Source: Hofstenia miamia
Lineage: Eukaryota > Xenacoelomorpha > Acoela
Reading direction: 5' to 3'
DNA: 64,000 nucleotides
Assembly: GCA_004352715.1 (NCBI GenBank)
Contig: SCFE01000026.1
Coordinates: 1,001,861 to 1,065,860, forward strand
The position numbers and the translations under genes were made by a program. Below the pieces are notes generated by a model. It saw only the letters and a program-made list of their open reading frames with translations, was not told where the DNA came from and did no database searches. Positions 23,101 to 33,791 of this stretch are shown piece by piece; the first letter of the stretch is position 1; every line of letters begins with the position of its first letter.

Positions 23101-25621
23101 CTAATTGTATATCAAATACTGTGCTCAAGCTCGACTCGGCTCGGACCGGCTCGGCTCGTTAGAAGCTCGGCTCGTTGACAAGTCTGGTTAGACCACAGAG
23201 ATCAGTGGTGTTTCTTTGGGAATATGATTTGTACGTTTAACGCATTGGTAATATAACTCTTGTATTTTCTCAAGTGTCTGTATTACTATGTGGAGGACCT
23301 AAGCTGTGCATAGTAATAGCGTGAAATAGGTTCACCATGTGTACTTTGTGCATGTCGGATGATAGCGATCACTAGGGTCTCGACTGGCTTAAGATTCTGT
23401 GGTAAGTCAGACGAATGCCAGTTCAGACTCTAGAAACAAGAATCATTGACTTTTTATGATTACTGGTGCCCAGAGACATGAGTGCGTCTCATAGGGCAAG
23501 TGTGACGTGCTCCACTTTGGCTTATTGAGATAGGCCGTAGGCCAGTATTTACTGCGCCCTCAGAAGATGCAGATTTGGCAGGCGAGCTCATAGTTACAAC
23601 CTACTCGTTAGTAGCCTTGGTTGGCGAAGGCGGGAGAGGCGCATGTCTCTTAAAGGTTAAACCTATAGTCTCGGCTTCACTCTGTTGATTATTCTCAACA
23701 CTCTGCGTGCCCAGAAGTCTACATAGATTGCACCGGATGCACACCTTAGGGATGCCATGTTACGGTACTCTAACTTTGGCTAAATGTAAGTTGATTTTAC
23801 TGATCTCGTATTCCACATTTGCTACAATAATATCAATTTATAGAACTATAATTATTTTCAGAGTTTGGAGAAAACTTTATTCATATTTTATCGATTAATA
23901 GTGACATTTTCAAAACCATAATAAATTGATAATGTTAGATTTTGTTAATCAATAAAAATCATGTACTGATATATTTTATTTAGATTTGTTTTTCATAAAA
24001 TTTTACCATTTAAATATATAGTATTAAATTTTGATTTAACAAGTATTTTCAGGCAAACGAGGCCACACTATCCTGCAGTTGTACCTACTACACCTCTTCC
24101 TAACAGCAAAATTTGCCCTCGATGTCGTCAGCCGGTTTTTCAAGCAGAAGACGTCTTGGGCGCAGATCGTCATTGGCACCGAAGGTGCTTTATTTGCAGT
24201 ATTTGTGGAACATCCTTAAATTCAGTGAACATTGATGACAAAGATGGTGATATCTTCTGTAGAAGTAAGAAATATTTTATAATGTTTGCTAATCAGGAAT
24301 TATTTAATCTTAAAATTGGTTTAATTTTTGTACATCTTCAAACTTCTAGTTTTAGAAGCATTTTGAATCATTGTAAAATTGGCACAGCAGATACTATCAA
24401 AAACAATTTTGCAACATCTACCAGCAACTATGCATTTTGTTGATATATTATTTATGCTAAGATTGGCTCAGAGTTCCAATTTTATATAGTCTATTTTATT
24501 TTGCTTAGCTACTATTCAAGATAGTCCTCTACACGTAAAAATTAAACTGAATTTATACAAAAAACAAGTTTATCATGTCAAATCAACAATCATGCGAAAC
24601 CTTGTTAAAACTGCTTGTTGTGCGGCAGGTATTGGCTGGCATGAAACCTGCCCTGCTCTTCCCTAGCCTGATAGCTGCCAGCAACTCTGAGTTGGGTAAA
24701 GACTCAAGCAAACAGTCTGGGTATACCTTTACATTGCACCCAAGTACAAATTAAGTTTACTAGCAACCGTATTTATACAAANCTACATAGATTGCACCGG
24801 ATGCACACCTTAGGGATGCCATGTTACGGTACTCTAACTTTGGCTAAATGTAAGTTGATTTTACTGATCTCGTATTCCACATTTGCTACAATAATATCAA
24901 TTTATAGAACTATAATTATTTTCAGAGTTTGGAGAAAACTTTATTCATATTTTATCGATTAATAGTGACATTTTCAAAACCATAATAAATTGATAATGTT
25001 AGATTTTGTTAATCAATAAAAATCATGTACTGATATATTTTATTTAGATTTGTTTTTCATAAAATTTTACCATTTAAATATATAGTATTAAATTTTGATT
25101 TAACAAGTATTTTCAGGCAAACGAGGCCACACTATCCTGCAGTTGTACCTACTACACCTCTTCCTAACAGCAAAATTTGCCCTCGATGTCGTCAGCCGGT
25201 TTTTCAAGCAGAAGACGTCTTGGGCGCAGATCGTCATTGGCACCGAAGGTGCTTTATTTGCAGTATTTGTGGAACATCCTTAAATTCAGTGAACATTGAT
25301 GACAAAGATGGTGATATCTTCTGTAGAAGTAAGAAATATTTTATAATGTTTGCTAATCAGGAATTATTTAATCTTAAAATTGGTTTAATTTTTGTACATC
25401 TTCAAACTTCTAGTTTTAGAAGCATTTTGAATCATTGTAAAATTGGCACAGCAGATACTATCNTTGGTTCAACAAAGAAATTTTCAATTGAGATGTTTTG
25501 CATAAGATTTGCTAGTGGGATAGATCTACTTGACTATAAATGATTGATTTTTTTAGATTGCTATGGGATTTATTTCGGAAGTAAAAGCCTCACTAATGCA
25601 GCTTCATCTCAGTATTTGTGA
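16976..25621 (+). CDS. CSRP: Two-LIM-domain cysteine- and glycine-rich protein (CSRP/muscle LIM protein type)
   Basis: CSRP/MLP proteins are small adaptors of the nucleus, actin cytoskeleton and muscle Z-disc. Five exons join in frame with GT/AG introns: 16976-17087, 22536-22610, 22652-22751, 24053-24264, 25557-25621, giving 187 residues (CSRPs are about 190). The ATG is preceded by an in-frame TAA at 16970-16972. LIM1 zinc ligands are C10, C13, H31, C34, C37, C40, C58, C61; it is followed by the diagnostic glycine-rich [12 protein letters not shown] (69-80). LIM2 ligands are C117, C120, H138, C141, C144, C147, C165, C168. The second glycine-rich repeat is reduced to [10 protein letters not shown] before the stop, which is unusual for CSRP1-3. 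Intron 1 (5.4 kb) contains a dead Tc1 element; intron 2 is only 41 bp. Exon 4 is present a second time (25117-25328), almost certainly an assembly duplicate, so it is used once here. Confidence 0.92.
17088..18809 (+). other. Intron 1, first part, with CCATTAATGG-type repeats
   Basis: AT-rich intron. Two clusters of short inverted words (GGCCATTAATGGC, GGGCCATTG, CCATTAATGGACG) at 17500-17620 and 18415-18460 face each other and may be subterminal repeats of an old DNA transposon about 1 kb long. No coding sequence was found inside. Confidence 0.4.
18810..19130. mobile_element. Foldback (long inverted repeat) element in intron 1
   Basis: The left arm (AATATTTGCAAAATTTTGCAG, AGTCACTGTC, TTCTTGTTCAGATGATGTCA) is matched in inverted order by the right arm (TGAGATCATTTGAACAAGCA, AGAGACTGTGA, CTGCAAAATTTAGCAAATAT). 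The arms span roughly 300 bp around a centre near 18960. It is imperfect and non-coding. Confidence 0.7.
20094..20122. repeat. (TA)n microsatellite
   Basis: Pure TA dinucleotide tract within intron 1. A 30-bp segment just upstream (ATTCGACCACCTTGCTATTTTGAATAAAT) recurs at about 20335 just inside the Tc1 left end. Confidence 0.9.
20318..21958 (-). mobile_element. Full-length but inactive Tc1-like transposon
   Basis: The ends are inverted CAGTACTG sequences (20318 and 21951-21958) each flanked by TA, the Tc1/mariner target. Outer repeats continue as GTATTCGACCAC on the left and GTGACCGAATTC on the right. A second inner inverted repeat (GGAAAAATGTATTTGG / CCAAATACATTTTTCC) lies near 20505 and 21735. 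The length of about 1.64 kb is normal for Tc1. The transposase runs on the minus strand from about 21662 ([14 protein letters not shown]) through an HTH segment ([20 protein letters not shown]) to [10 protein letters not shown] near 20830, and is broken by several stops and shifts. Confidence 0.9.
22044..22247. mobile_element. Short interspersed element with ACCTCCGCC ends
   Basis: Begins near CACTCGGAGAGCGCAGACCT and ends CCTCCTTGGCGGAGGT; the inverted ACCTCCGCC / GGCGGAGGT termini enclose about 180 bp. Closely similar repeats are common in marine invertebrate genomes (recollection, not checked). The minus-strand ORF across it is non-genic. Confidence 0.65.
22821..23186. mobile_element. GAGCCGA-rich hAT-like MITE in intron 3
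   Basis: 366 bp from CAAACTTGTCAACGAGCCG to CGGCTCGTTGACAAGTCTG with all family landmarks. The left flank ATTTTATG, and more than 15 bp beyond it, is the same as at the 16018 copy, but the right flank (GTTAGACC) is not a duplicate of it. Confidence 0.85.
23187..23718. other. GC-richer block of unknown nature in intron 3
   Basis: This stretch is clearly less AT-rich than the rest of the intron, starts exactly at the end of the MITE and stops at the start of the duplicated 680-bp block. No coding frame or tRNA-like structure was recognised. It may be an insertion, or a join between sequences from different places. Confidence 0.35.
24783..25462. repeat. 680-bp copy of 23719-24398, bounded by single Ns
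   Basis: As far as read by eye the block matches 23719-24398 at a constant offset of 1064, including exon 4 (copy at 25117-25328) and both flanking intron parts. It begins just after the N at 24782 and ends just before the N at 25463. A real tandem duplication would not be expected to end exactly at contig joins, so this is best read as the same locus, or its other allele, assembled twice. Confidence 0.93.
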
Positions 25622-28600
25622 ATCAATATGCTGATTTATGGTGAATGGGACATTAATTTTTGTAATTCTGCTTCATATTGCTAAAGGAATGTTAGTGAAG
25701 TTGGCATCTGCAAAACAAATCGAAGAAATTTTTTTTCTAAATGATTATGTGCATCTAAGCAAAAATATGTTATAGTTATATCAGTGATTTATTGCACTCT
25801 TTCTTAATTTATTTTATTTAGCAGTACAACACAGTCTTTTAAAATTTAGAAAAAACATTTAACAAATTCATACTTCTTACAAAGGGAATCAAAAATATTT
25901 TATTCCATAGTGAAAAATTGCATAATGAATTTTTTATGAACATAGCAAAATAATCATATGTGTTAACTACTGTGAAAGTCAAAACAATGAATTTCATTAT
26001 AGGCTTACCACTGTTAATTAAGAATGTAATATGGGCTTGTCAAGCAGTAACGGAATTTAATTTTCACTTTTAAAATAGATGCTACTCATTCAATAATGAA
26101 TTATTTTTTATTGAAATGTGTCATGTGTGGCTTCATAGTAGGCTCAGCAATGAGACAGAATTTTTTTGGAAAAAAATCATTTTTCTTTGATCTATGACCA
26201 CAAAACTAGCCGTTAACGGAATTTCAAAAAGTTAGCATCACCTTTACAAGTACATACCATTTACATCATATCATAACATACTGTTATCCTATAAAATACG
26301 TATATGATAAATGTTAGATTCATTTATGGTTATCTTATCACCAAATATTGGCATTGCTGAATTCAATTAAGAATTAAGAAACTAATTGGCTTTACATGGT
26401 AACGGAATTTCAATGGTTTTGCTACCAGGCATAATTTCTACTTTTTACGAATTGTTAGTATTATTCCCCATTATTGCATCAATATCCATATAATTAAAAA
26501 CTTAGGCGCATATAAATATGTATATATAAAGAAAAACAATATTCATTTTTAAATCTAAATGCTAACTATCGCATGACCATGCCCAATAAACGTATCTTTG
26601 TCATACAATATACATATGTATAACCTGTTTGCACACAAAACAAAGCTGGAAACGTTTCGACTTAATTTACACATTTTTGCATAATTTAATTATAAATTTA
26701 AAATTGATTGCCATATTATGAAATTAGTGAATTACACTAACATATCATTGATATTTCAGTGGAATTGAGATAACATACGTAAGTAATAAATAGCTATTAT
26801 CAGATCATTATGAGAAGTAGAAAATGGTAAATTGCAACTTAGAAATACATGCATCTGTAATTTTGACATGGGTCAATATTTTTCAAAATAGACAAATTGC
26901 TCAGTTTGGCATAATTTTTCCCATATGCATTTGGGTACAAGGTTGGCAATCCATAGTATTAATAAAATGAATTATGTGAAAAAGAAGTGTAATTTTAAAT
27001 ATTCGTCGAAGAATATCAAAATTATATATTTTCAGATGGTTTTTTATCATTGTCATTGTCTATAGCATTTAAATAACAACTGCAAAGTTAGGGCTTGTCT
27101 ATTAAGATGACTTTAATGTAGAAATAGATAATAATTCTGGCTAAGACTGTGGAATGTAGACTACTATTAAAATAATTACATTCAAATACTTTCCTGGTGA
27201 ATTGGGGCACCACTACAGCTTCCGCACAGTGATACCCAGATTTGAAAGTAGACTTAGAAATCTAACGCAAACCCAAGAATTGGTCTATATTCAATACATT
27301 GCCCCATATTCATAATTGTAATCCCCAATGTTGTCCCAGGTGGTACATATTTTTGCATCACACTTTGGGATTTTAAGCTTTGTATAGGAAGTACCTCAGT
27401 TCAGCACCTCTATATAATAACATTGTTCCTTAGCTCGTGATAAACCTACAAGTGAAAATTCAATCGTAAACAACATCATTAAGAAAGCGTTCTACGTTAA
27501 CATAAGCGTAAACGAAATGGTTAACTTGCAGTCGGAATAAATTCGTGAATGGTGAAGTTTACATTACATTTTTAGGCAAAGGTTAATACAAATAGTTTCT
27601 TCGCATTTTCTAACGTGTAGCATTTTCATTTTTTAACGTATTGAATTTGGACCACTTCCCTTACAAACAAAAAAATTCAACCTGAATAGAACTTCAAAAT
27701 ATAGAAATAGAATATTATTTTAAGTTGACAGTTATTCGGTAATGAAACTAGGACGCTCGACCACTCTACGCGAAATTTTTTTGGGATGTAGCAGATTGTT
27801 TGAATATTTGAATTGTGAATTTGGAAAATTAAGTAAGATCATGATTGTAGAATGAAGATGAATCACTCATTCTAAGTTAATCAAGGTCTTGAGTGAGATT
27901 TGTTCCTGATTGTGAAGGCTGACCAAATACTTCTTGGGGAGTACAGAATTTAGAACATCAGCATTGCATGACATTGTTATGGTTATTAATACCAGCTCAC
28001 TGAAATTGAACCCATTTCTTGCATGACATGTATTGATTTTGAACTCTATTGATGATGTGTACATGTCATTGTGTTGCCTTATTAATATTTTAAATGTTAA
28101 AATTTATAGGGTATTTATGTTCTTGACCTTGTGATTCTACTAAAAGTTTGTTTAGAACATTTTTTCAAATAGACATGTGTTACAATTGCTAAACAATTAC
28201 GATTAATAGTAAAATGCATCAGAAATGTAAGTTTTTATTTGATTTCTTAAAGAAATCTTTCATCTTGTTATATAGTGCAACCATCAAATATATTTTTGAA
28301 GTAATCAAGATGAGAACGAAGGATTTGCAATTTATTCTATTTTTTGGTCTTTCCTACATACATCATTTATTATGGAGGGGTGTAAAAATTTGCAGCCCTA
28401 CATATTTTCCTTAATAATGAGTTAATCACTTTGAAATTTCGCATTTAGTTTCTATTAATATAGTGATATTTTATATTGTTAGATGTTTTATAATGAGATC
28501 AGCATTTTTCAACATGAAGTCAGCAAAATAGGCAATTTTGTCCTATTTTTTACATATGATACAAATTGCACTGTACAATATCTTTATTGCCTTTTGCTAC

Positions 28601-29397
28601 TCAAATTTACCAAAAAATTTATCATGTGGACTAAAATGAGCTAAATATGAAACAAAAATTTCAGTATAAAAATATGTTAGCACTACCCTCTGACAAAATG
28701 CCCATAAAAATATTTTGGCAAATTAAGTAAAAAAAATTAAAACAAGTAAAAATTGTGTTTCATTCTAAGAAGAAACAACTCAACGAACCAGTTCTGTACA
28801 CATTTTTTAAAAGGATTTAAGTCAGATTTAATAGGTTTTTTTATAAAAGGTTTAAATCAGATTAAATAGCTATATTGAGATTGCCATTATCAGCAAAGTT
28901 ATTTTAATTGATTTAGGATTGAAGCTTGCAAGTCATAATAGGTAACCTTGAAAAAGAGTTGTTTTAGTTTATTTCATTCAATAAAATGCAATTAATTGTG
29001 ATTAAAACAGTTTTAGGTAACATATTGTTTGTAAATTAATTTTTGAGGTATTCAATTCAATTTAATATCAATGTTTAGCAAAAACAGAACTTTTGTCCTG
29101 CCATTCTTGGAAATATGAAAAATGCAAAAAAACGTTTACAGTATACTGCAAAATTCATTATTTTATATTTAACAAATGCTCAGGTAGGATTTCATAAAGT
29201 GTACATTGCAATGTTTTTCAAATTTTATGCTTTCATTTTAAATTCTTATCATAGCTTACTAGGAGGCAGTGTAATAAACTGTCATAATGTTATTGATTAT
29301 TCATTGTTTTGTTCAACTTCAAGTAATTATAAGTTATTTTCATGAGTCATTTTATAAATTGACTAAATTTTGAAATTTGAACAATATTGAATTGTAC
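25622..29397. other. Gene-free AT-rich stretch after the LIM gene
   Basis: The first part presumably holds the LIM gene 3' UTR, but no clear polyadenylation signal could be chosen. The rest shows only short chance ORFs (27867-28064, 28214-28414, 29115-29345) without recognisable domains. Confidence 0.5.
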
Positions 29398-30528
29398 TTA
29401 TGGATTAAATTTAATTTTTTGCAACAAGCGTTTTGAAATAATTGGCCTATTGGGATTTAGTTGCAAGTTTCTGTACTCTTCATCTGAGCCCAGTTCTTTG
29501 TTATACCTCAGGTAGGCATCGTTAGCTTGTTCTATGAGTTGATGTGTTATTTCCTTAAGTTCCGCTAAAGAAAGATTATAATCAGGGCAGTTTTGGTGAA
29601 AATAATTATGGAGACTTAAAAACAATACGTGTGAGGTTGACATGATTGAGTTCAACGTTCCTTCATCCAGACGTGTGTTTGTATCAAAGAACAATGATAT
29701 GTACGCATAGAATGCACTGTATAATAGCAAAGTTGATCTTACCACTACATGATTCATTTGATCTTTGAAAGAAGTCTTGAATCTCTTAAAATATGCTGCA
29801 ATTGTGTTTTCTATAAGTTGGAAGTCGCTTCCAAAGTCAATATTCGTTGCTGTCTCTAGGTAGAGTTCATAAGTCAATAAGAATCTCACAATTCCCCCAT
29901 AGTTTGAAAGTAGAAGATAAATATTTTTGGAAATGAGGTCTTCGTTTATCTTCACAGGCAAATCATAAATATACCTACAAGCTGGAAACGCTGTGCGAAG
30001 GCATGACTGGCTAATTAGTTTGAGATCGTCTTTTGCAACAGTTCTAAAAACCCACCAATAGCGTTCAAGTATATAATCTCTTTGCACGTGTGTTTTATAT
30101 AAGCCATTACAGTACTGAAGAAACATCTCATATATAACATTCGTTGAAAAATCATCTACATGAATAATGACCTTTTGATGTTGTTTCTTAGTTATTGCTG
30201 CTCTCAGCTTTTCATTAACATATTTATTTAGTTTTTTTGTTGAACTTTCCCTTAAACTTCCCACTAACTTCTTCTGAAATCTGACACCCATTCCAATTTC
30301 CAAACACCTATTATATCTACAGTAACAGCATGACTTTTTATGCGGCAATATCTTACAGTTAAAAGAAGCTTTGCACAAAAAGTCTGACAAGGACTTGTTT
30401 CTCATTCTGTAGAAGAACCGTTTACAGCCAGCACATACTTTGGCTCCAAAATGTTTGAAGGTAGGTTGCTTCGAAAGGCAGACTTGGCATGAAACAGCAC
30501 TGACGTCTAGCGATCTGGAATGCATCAT
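29398..30528 (-). CDS. Intronless nuclear-receptor-like transcription factor, paralogue A
   Basis: Nuclear receptors bind DNA through two C4 zinc modules and usually a ligand through an all-helical C-terminal domain. In this 376-residue protein the first module is C14, C17, C32, C35 and the second is C52, C58, C67, C70. The recognition helix reads CAGCKRFFYR, where most receptors have CEGCKGFFRR, and the domain ends RYNRCLEIGM. The spacing is slightly off the canonical one (14 residues instead of 13 in finger 1, 8 instead of 9 in finger 2). The C-terminal 240 residues are mostly helical by composition and align along their length with the gene at 43061-44185, for example in LLLSNYGGIVRF and LLYSAFYAYISLFFD. 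An AF-2 motif is not evident. The ATG lies in AATTAACAAATGA, shared with the paralogue. No introns are needed. Family assignment is firm for the DNA-binding domain; the ligand-binding fold is inferred. Confidence 0.88.
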   Translation of the reverse strand: MMHSRSLDVSAVSCQVCLSKQPTFKHFGAKVCAGCKRFFYRMRNKSLSDFLCKASFNCKILPHKKSCCYCRYNRCLEIGMGVRFQKKLVGSLRESSTKKLNKYVNEKLRAAITKKQHQKVIIHVDDFSTNVIYEMFLQYCNGLYKTHVQRDYILERYWWVFRTVAKDDLKLISQSCLRTAFPACRYIYDLPVKINEDLISKNIYLLLSNYGGIVRFLLTYELYLETATNIDFGSDFQLIENTIAAYFKRFKTSFKDQMNHVVVRSTLLLYSAFYAYISLFFDTNTRLDEGTLNSIMSTSHVLFLSLHNYFHQNCPDYNLSLAELKEITHQLIEQANDAYLRYNKELGSDEEYRNLQLNPNRPIISKRLLQKIKFNP

Positions 30529-32201
30529 TTGTTAATTAAATAGCGAGGGCAAACTCTAAAATGTTATATCAGCATAATAAACAATTTGTTTGAATTTGTT
30601 TGCTCTTGAACTCTCAGTTCTGTGTATTTATTTAATAGTAAAAAATTCTAAACTGATTAAATTAAGGATCGCATTGATCCACAAAAATCAATAAATCAGA
30701 ATTTCAGGTGAAAAATGTTCTTCAAAAAGCTAGGAAAAGAAAATTTAGTTGGTATGTCAGCGATTTTACAGTGTCAAATTTTTAAGAGCTGGACTTGCTT
30801 GACATGACTGTAATGGCACTCTTCCTTTGATGATGAACAATTAAATAACACAGCAATGTTGATAATGTTACAAAATGACCCTAGAATTGAAGCTATGGTC
30901 GTTATGTCAACCACAAGATACTGATATAAACTTATCTTAAATTCATAGAATTTACTAAATCAAAATGTCTGTGGAAGTCCTAATCCTGAGAACCTGTGTT
31001 ATTGAATATTTAATCCATTAAATGGCAGCATTTTATAGGAAACTTTAACACCAAACACCCTGAGTGGAGGCCTATTCGGCTCCTCACATCTCGTTTTTGC
31101 TTTTTTGGCTGAATTGTCCTAAAACCTATCTGGGACCAAGACAAAGGTAAAATAAAATTTTTTGAGCGGGACTGGCCAGAGGGTCTGATAAAAGCTCATT
31201 TCAGCAAAAGCTTTACAGGTTTTTGGTGCAAAAGGCATTTTCAATAGTCAATATTTTAATGGATATCGATATATTTTTACAATTAAATTGACTATGTAAT
31301 CATTGTTAGGGGTCAGGGTTGTCAAAAAAATGTTAGAGTAAAAAAAATTTTATAGGCGCTGCCCATATATAATATAGTACTATGATTAGTTTTTATGCAT
31401 TTATCGCCACTGGATCTACAGTAGCAACAAAATAGTTTATCTAATGAAATAAGGGCTTTAGAAGGTATGCCGTGAAAATCAGGCGCACATTTAGGTCAGG
31501 AGAGGGGTCAGGAGAGAGTAAAAGTTAATATATGAAAATTTCATTTGGTGCTATATTTTGAATACAGTAAAAGAATAATGACTAAATATCATTAAATATA
31601 AATACCATATAAAAGTGGCCTAATTTACTAGAAGCATTGATGCTGAAATATCTCACTTCCTTGGGGTGGGGCAAAGAGAATTGTTGCCTGCAATTTTTTT
31701 ATTTTTTTAATCTCTTGAACTTTGACCTCGAAGGTGACATTAATTTACATCATTATGCTAGGAACATAAATAAACATCTTTCATTGACTTTATTTTTAGA
31801 AATGTCAGTTTATTCAAAATTATGAAAATGGTTGTCCATATGATGTAATACCGGTTGATCTTGAGCTTTTTCTGTTTAACTGTTAGAGTAAGTCTTTGAC
31901 AATAACTAGAAGAAAAATTAGTTAAATAAACTGTTTCTTTTTTATTGCTAATCCTAAATAAGTTTAGGTTCTTTTCCACGCTTATTATTCTAAAGGATGA
32001 CTTCACAACTTCATTTGCATATAAAATCAAAACCAATAAATATTTTTTTTGAAAATTGGCAAATCTGTGTTTCAAATGTGTATCTTTCACTGGTCCAAAG
32101 TTCATTACTTTATCTTTAATTTTTTAAAATATTAGAGGGGAAAGGGCCGAATGCCCCCCCCCACCATCTGTGCATTATTGCCATTTTCTATCTCTGTGCG
32201 C
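30529..32201. other. Upstream region of receptor A, no other gene seen
   Basis: AT-rich, with a slightly GC-richer patch at 31055-31215. The minus-strand ORF at 31758-32105 has no recognisable domain and low-complexity composition. Confidence 0.45.
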
Positions 32202-32622
32202 TTAAAGTTAAAGATTGCAAATCAGTTTGTGCTTAAGTTATCAAATCTAAGATGTTTTCATAATTTTGTCAAATCTCATTGACAAGACAAATAATGAATG
32301 ATGGAGACTTAGTAGTATTTTATGTTTTATGCTAGCTTCCATCTGCGGATACTCATATTTCCCTTTGCAAAAATACAGTAAATTTTCAGCTAATTTTCTA
32401 CNNNNNNNNNNNNNNNNNNNNNTTAAAGTTAATGATTGCAAATCAGTTTGTGCTTAAGTTATCAAATCTAAGATGTTTTCATAATTTTGTCAAATCTCAT
32501 TGACAAGACAAATAATGAATGATGGAGACTTAGTAGTATTTTATGTTTTATGCTAGCTTCCATCTGCGGATACTCATATTTCCCTTTGCAAAAATACAGT
32601 AAATTTTCAGCTAATTTTCTAC
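32202..32622. repeat. 200-bp duplicate flanking a 21-N gap
   Basis: 32202-32401 and 32423-32622 agree apart from about one base on either side of the Ns (32402-32422). This looks like overlapping contig ends, or two alleles, left unmerged. Confidence 0.9.
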
Positions 32623-32735
32623 AGTTGTTTTTGCGAAATTGTCAATAAAAGTAATAGTGGTAAATATTACAATTACATCTAAATGCAGCAGAAAGCTACC
32701 TAAGGAATAAAGCAAAAACTCATTTTTTTGCAAAA

Positions 32736-33683
32736 TTGGATAAAGATCTCGCAGCAAAAGCCTTATTATGGATGTTCATGAATGCAAATCGTGAAAATTC
32801 CCGCGTTGAATATTTAAATTTAAATTCAAAATTTACCAACTACACGCTAATAGATAAGAACAACGCATCTAAAACTTCATATTTTGATGAGACTAGTAGT
32901 ACAATAACTGCAAATGGTGTGAGTACTACATCTAACACACCAGCTACTATAGAAGATCATGTTACTCAAATCAACTCACTTCATTTTCATCGCAAAACAA
33001 TTAAAAAGATTAGTAAGGATGCTACAATATTTGGAATATCGAATTCTATTCTTAAGTATGTCAAGACGAATTATCTTACTAGAAATGAACGATGCTCTAT
33101 CCATTCTTATAGAGGCCAAAGCACCCAGCAAATTACTAAGTTATTAGGCACCTACCCTAGAAAGTATTTGAAATATGTATTCATTAACACAGGATTAATT
33201 GAAGCACAAAAATACAAAAATGAAGAAGATGTAGAACGTTTTAAAGAAAACATCATTGAGCTCTTAGATGTAATCAGAGAGAAGTTTACTCCAAAACAAA
33301 TTATTCTTGTTGAAATCACGCCCCTTCTTCGACCTGATTTCTTAAAGAAAAACAAAGCAGCTGTGAAACTAAACAATGTCTTCAAGGAAGTTAAAGCTGA
33401 AACATATGATGTTGATGTTATACAAGCTTTCAGTCACTTTATTGGTGGTGATGATAACAAAGAAATAAACTCAAAGTATTTCTCAAAAGACGAAGTTCAT
33501 CTATCACCTAAAGGTTTGTCAATTCTTATAAAAAATATTAAGACATATTTTGGACACTATGATGAAAAGTTCCTCAAAAGTTCGCACTCATCCTCAAAAT
33601 ATAATACATATGCTGACGCTTTGAAATCCAACGAAATGGAAATTCTTCTAAAAAGAGTAATATCTCTTCTACACAAGAGATGA
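32736..33683 (+). CDS. Non-LTR retrotransposon ORF1 with SGNH-esterase-like fold
   Basis: A 315-codon frame (open from a TTG; first ATG at 32772) lies directly upstream of a LINE endonuclease and reverse transcriptase, so it is the element's ORF1. CR1/L2-type LINEs often encode an SGNH-hydrolase ORF1. Here the block I region reads ATIFGISNSIL (about 97-106), where GDS is usual. The block III position reads FINTGLIEA (N151) instead of GTND, and block V is DEVHLSPKG with D252 and H255. The frame is intact although ORF2 is broken. The related relic at 44.8-47 kb preserves the same NTGLI-A signature, so this is a family trait, not decay. Catalytic competence is doubtful. Confidence 0.72.
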   Translation: MDKDLAAKALLWMFMNANRENSRVEYLNLNSKFTNYTLIDKNNASKTSYFDETSSTITANGVSTTSNTPATIEDHVTQINSLHFHRKTIKKISKDATIFGISNSILKYVKTNYLTRNERCSIHSYRGQSTQQITKLLGTYPRKYLKYVFINTGLIEAQKYKNEEDVERFKENIIELLDVIREKFTPKQIILVEITPLLRPDFLKKNKAAVKLNNVFKEVKAETYDVDVIQAFSHFIGGDDNKEINSKYFSKDEVHLSPKGLSILIKNIKTYFGHYDEKFLKSSHSSSKYNTYADALKSNEMEILLKRVISLLHKR

Positions 33684-33791
33684 TAAGTAAAAAACTGATT
33701 ACACTAAGTTAAGGTACAAACATTTTTTACAATATTTACTATTGCATTTTTGTTACAAAAATAACTCCAGGGTAGCATTTACATATGGAAA

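Noticed and set aside
25220-25543. Second LIM-domain gene
   Set aside because: Matching copy of exon 4 bounded by Ns; an assembly duplicate.
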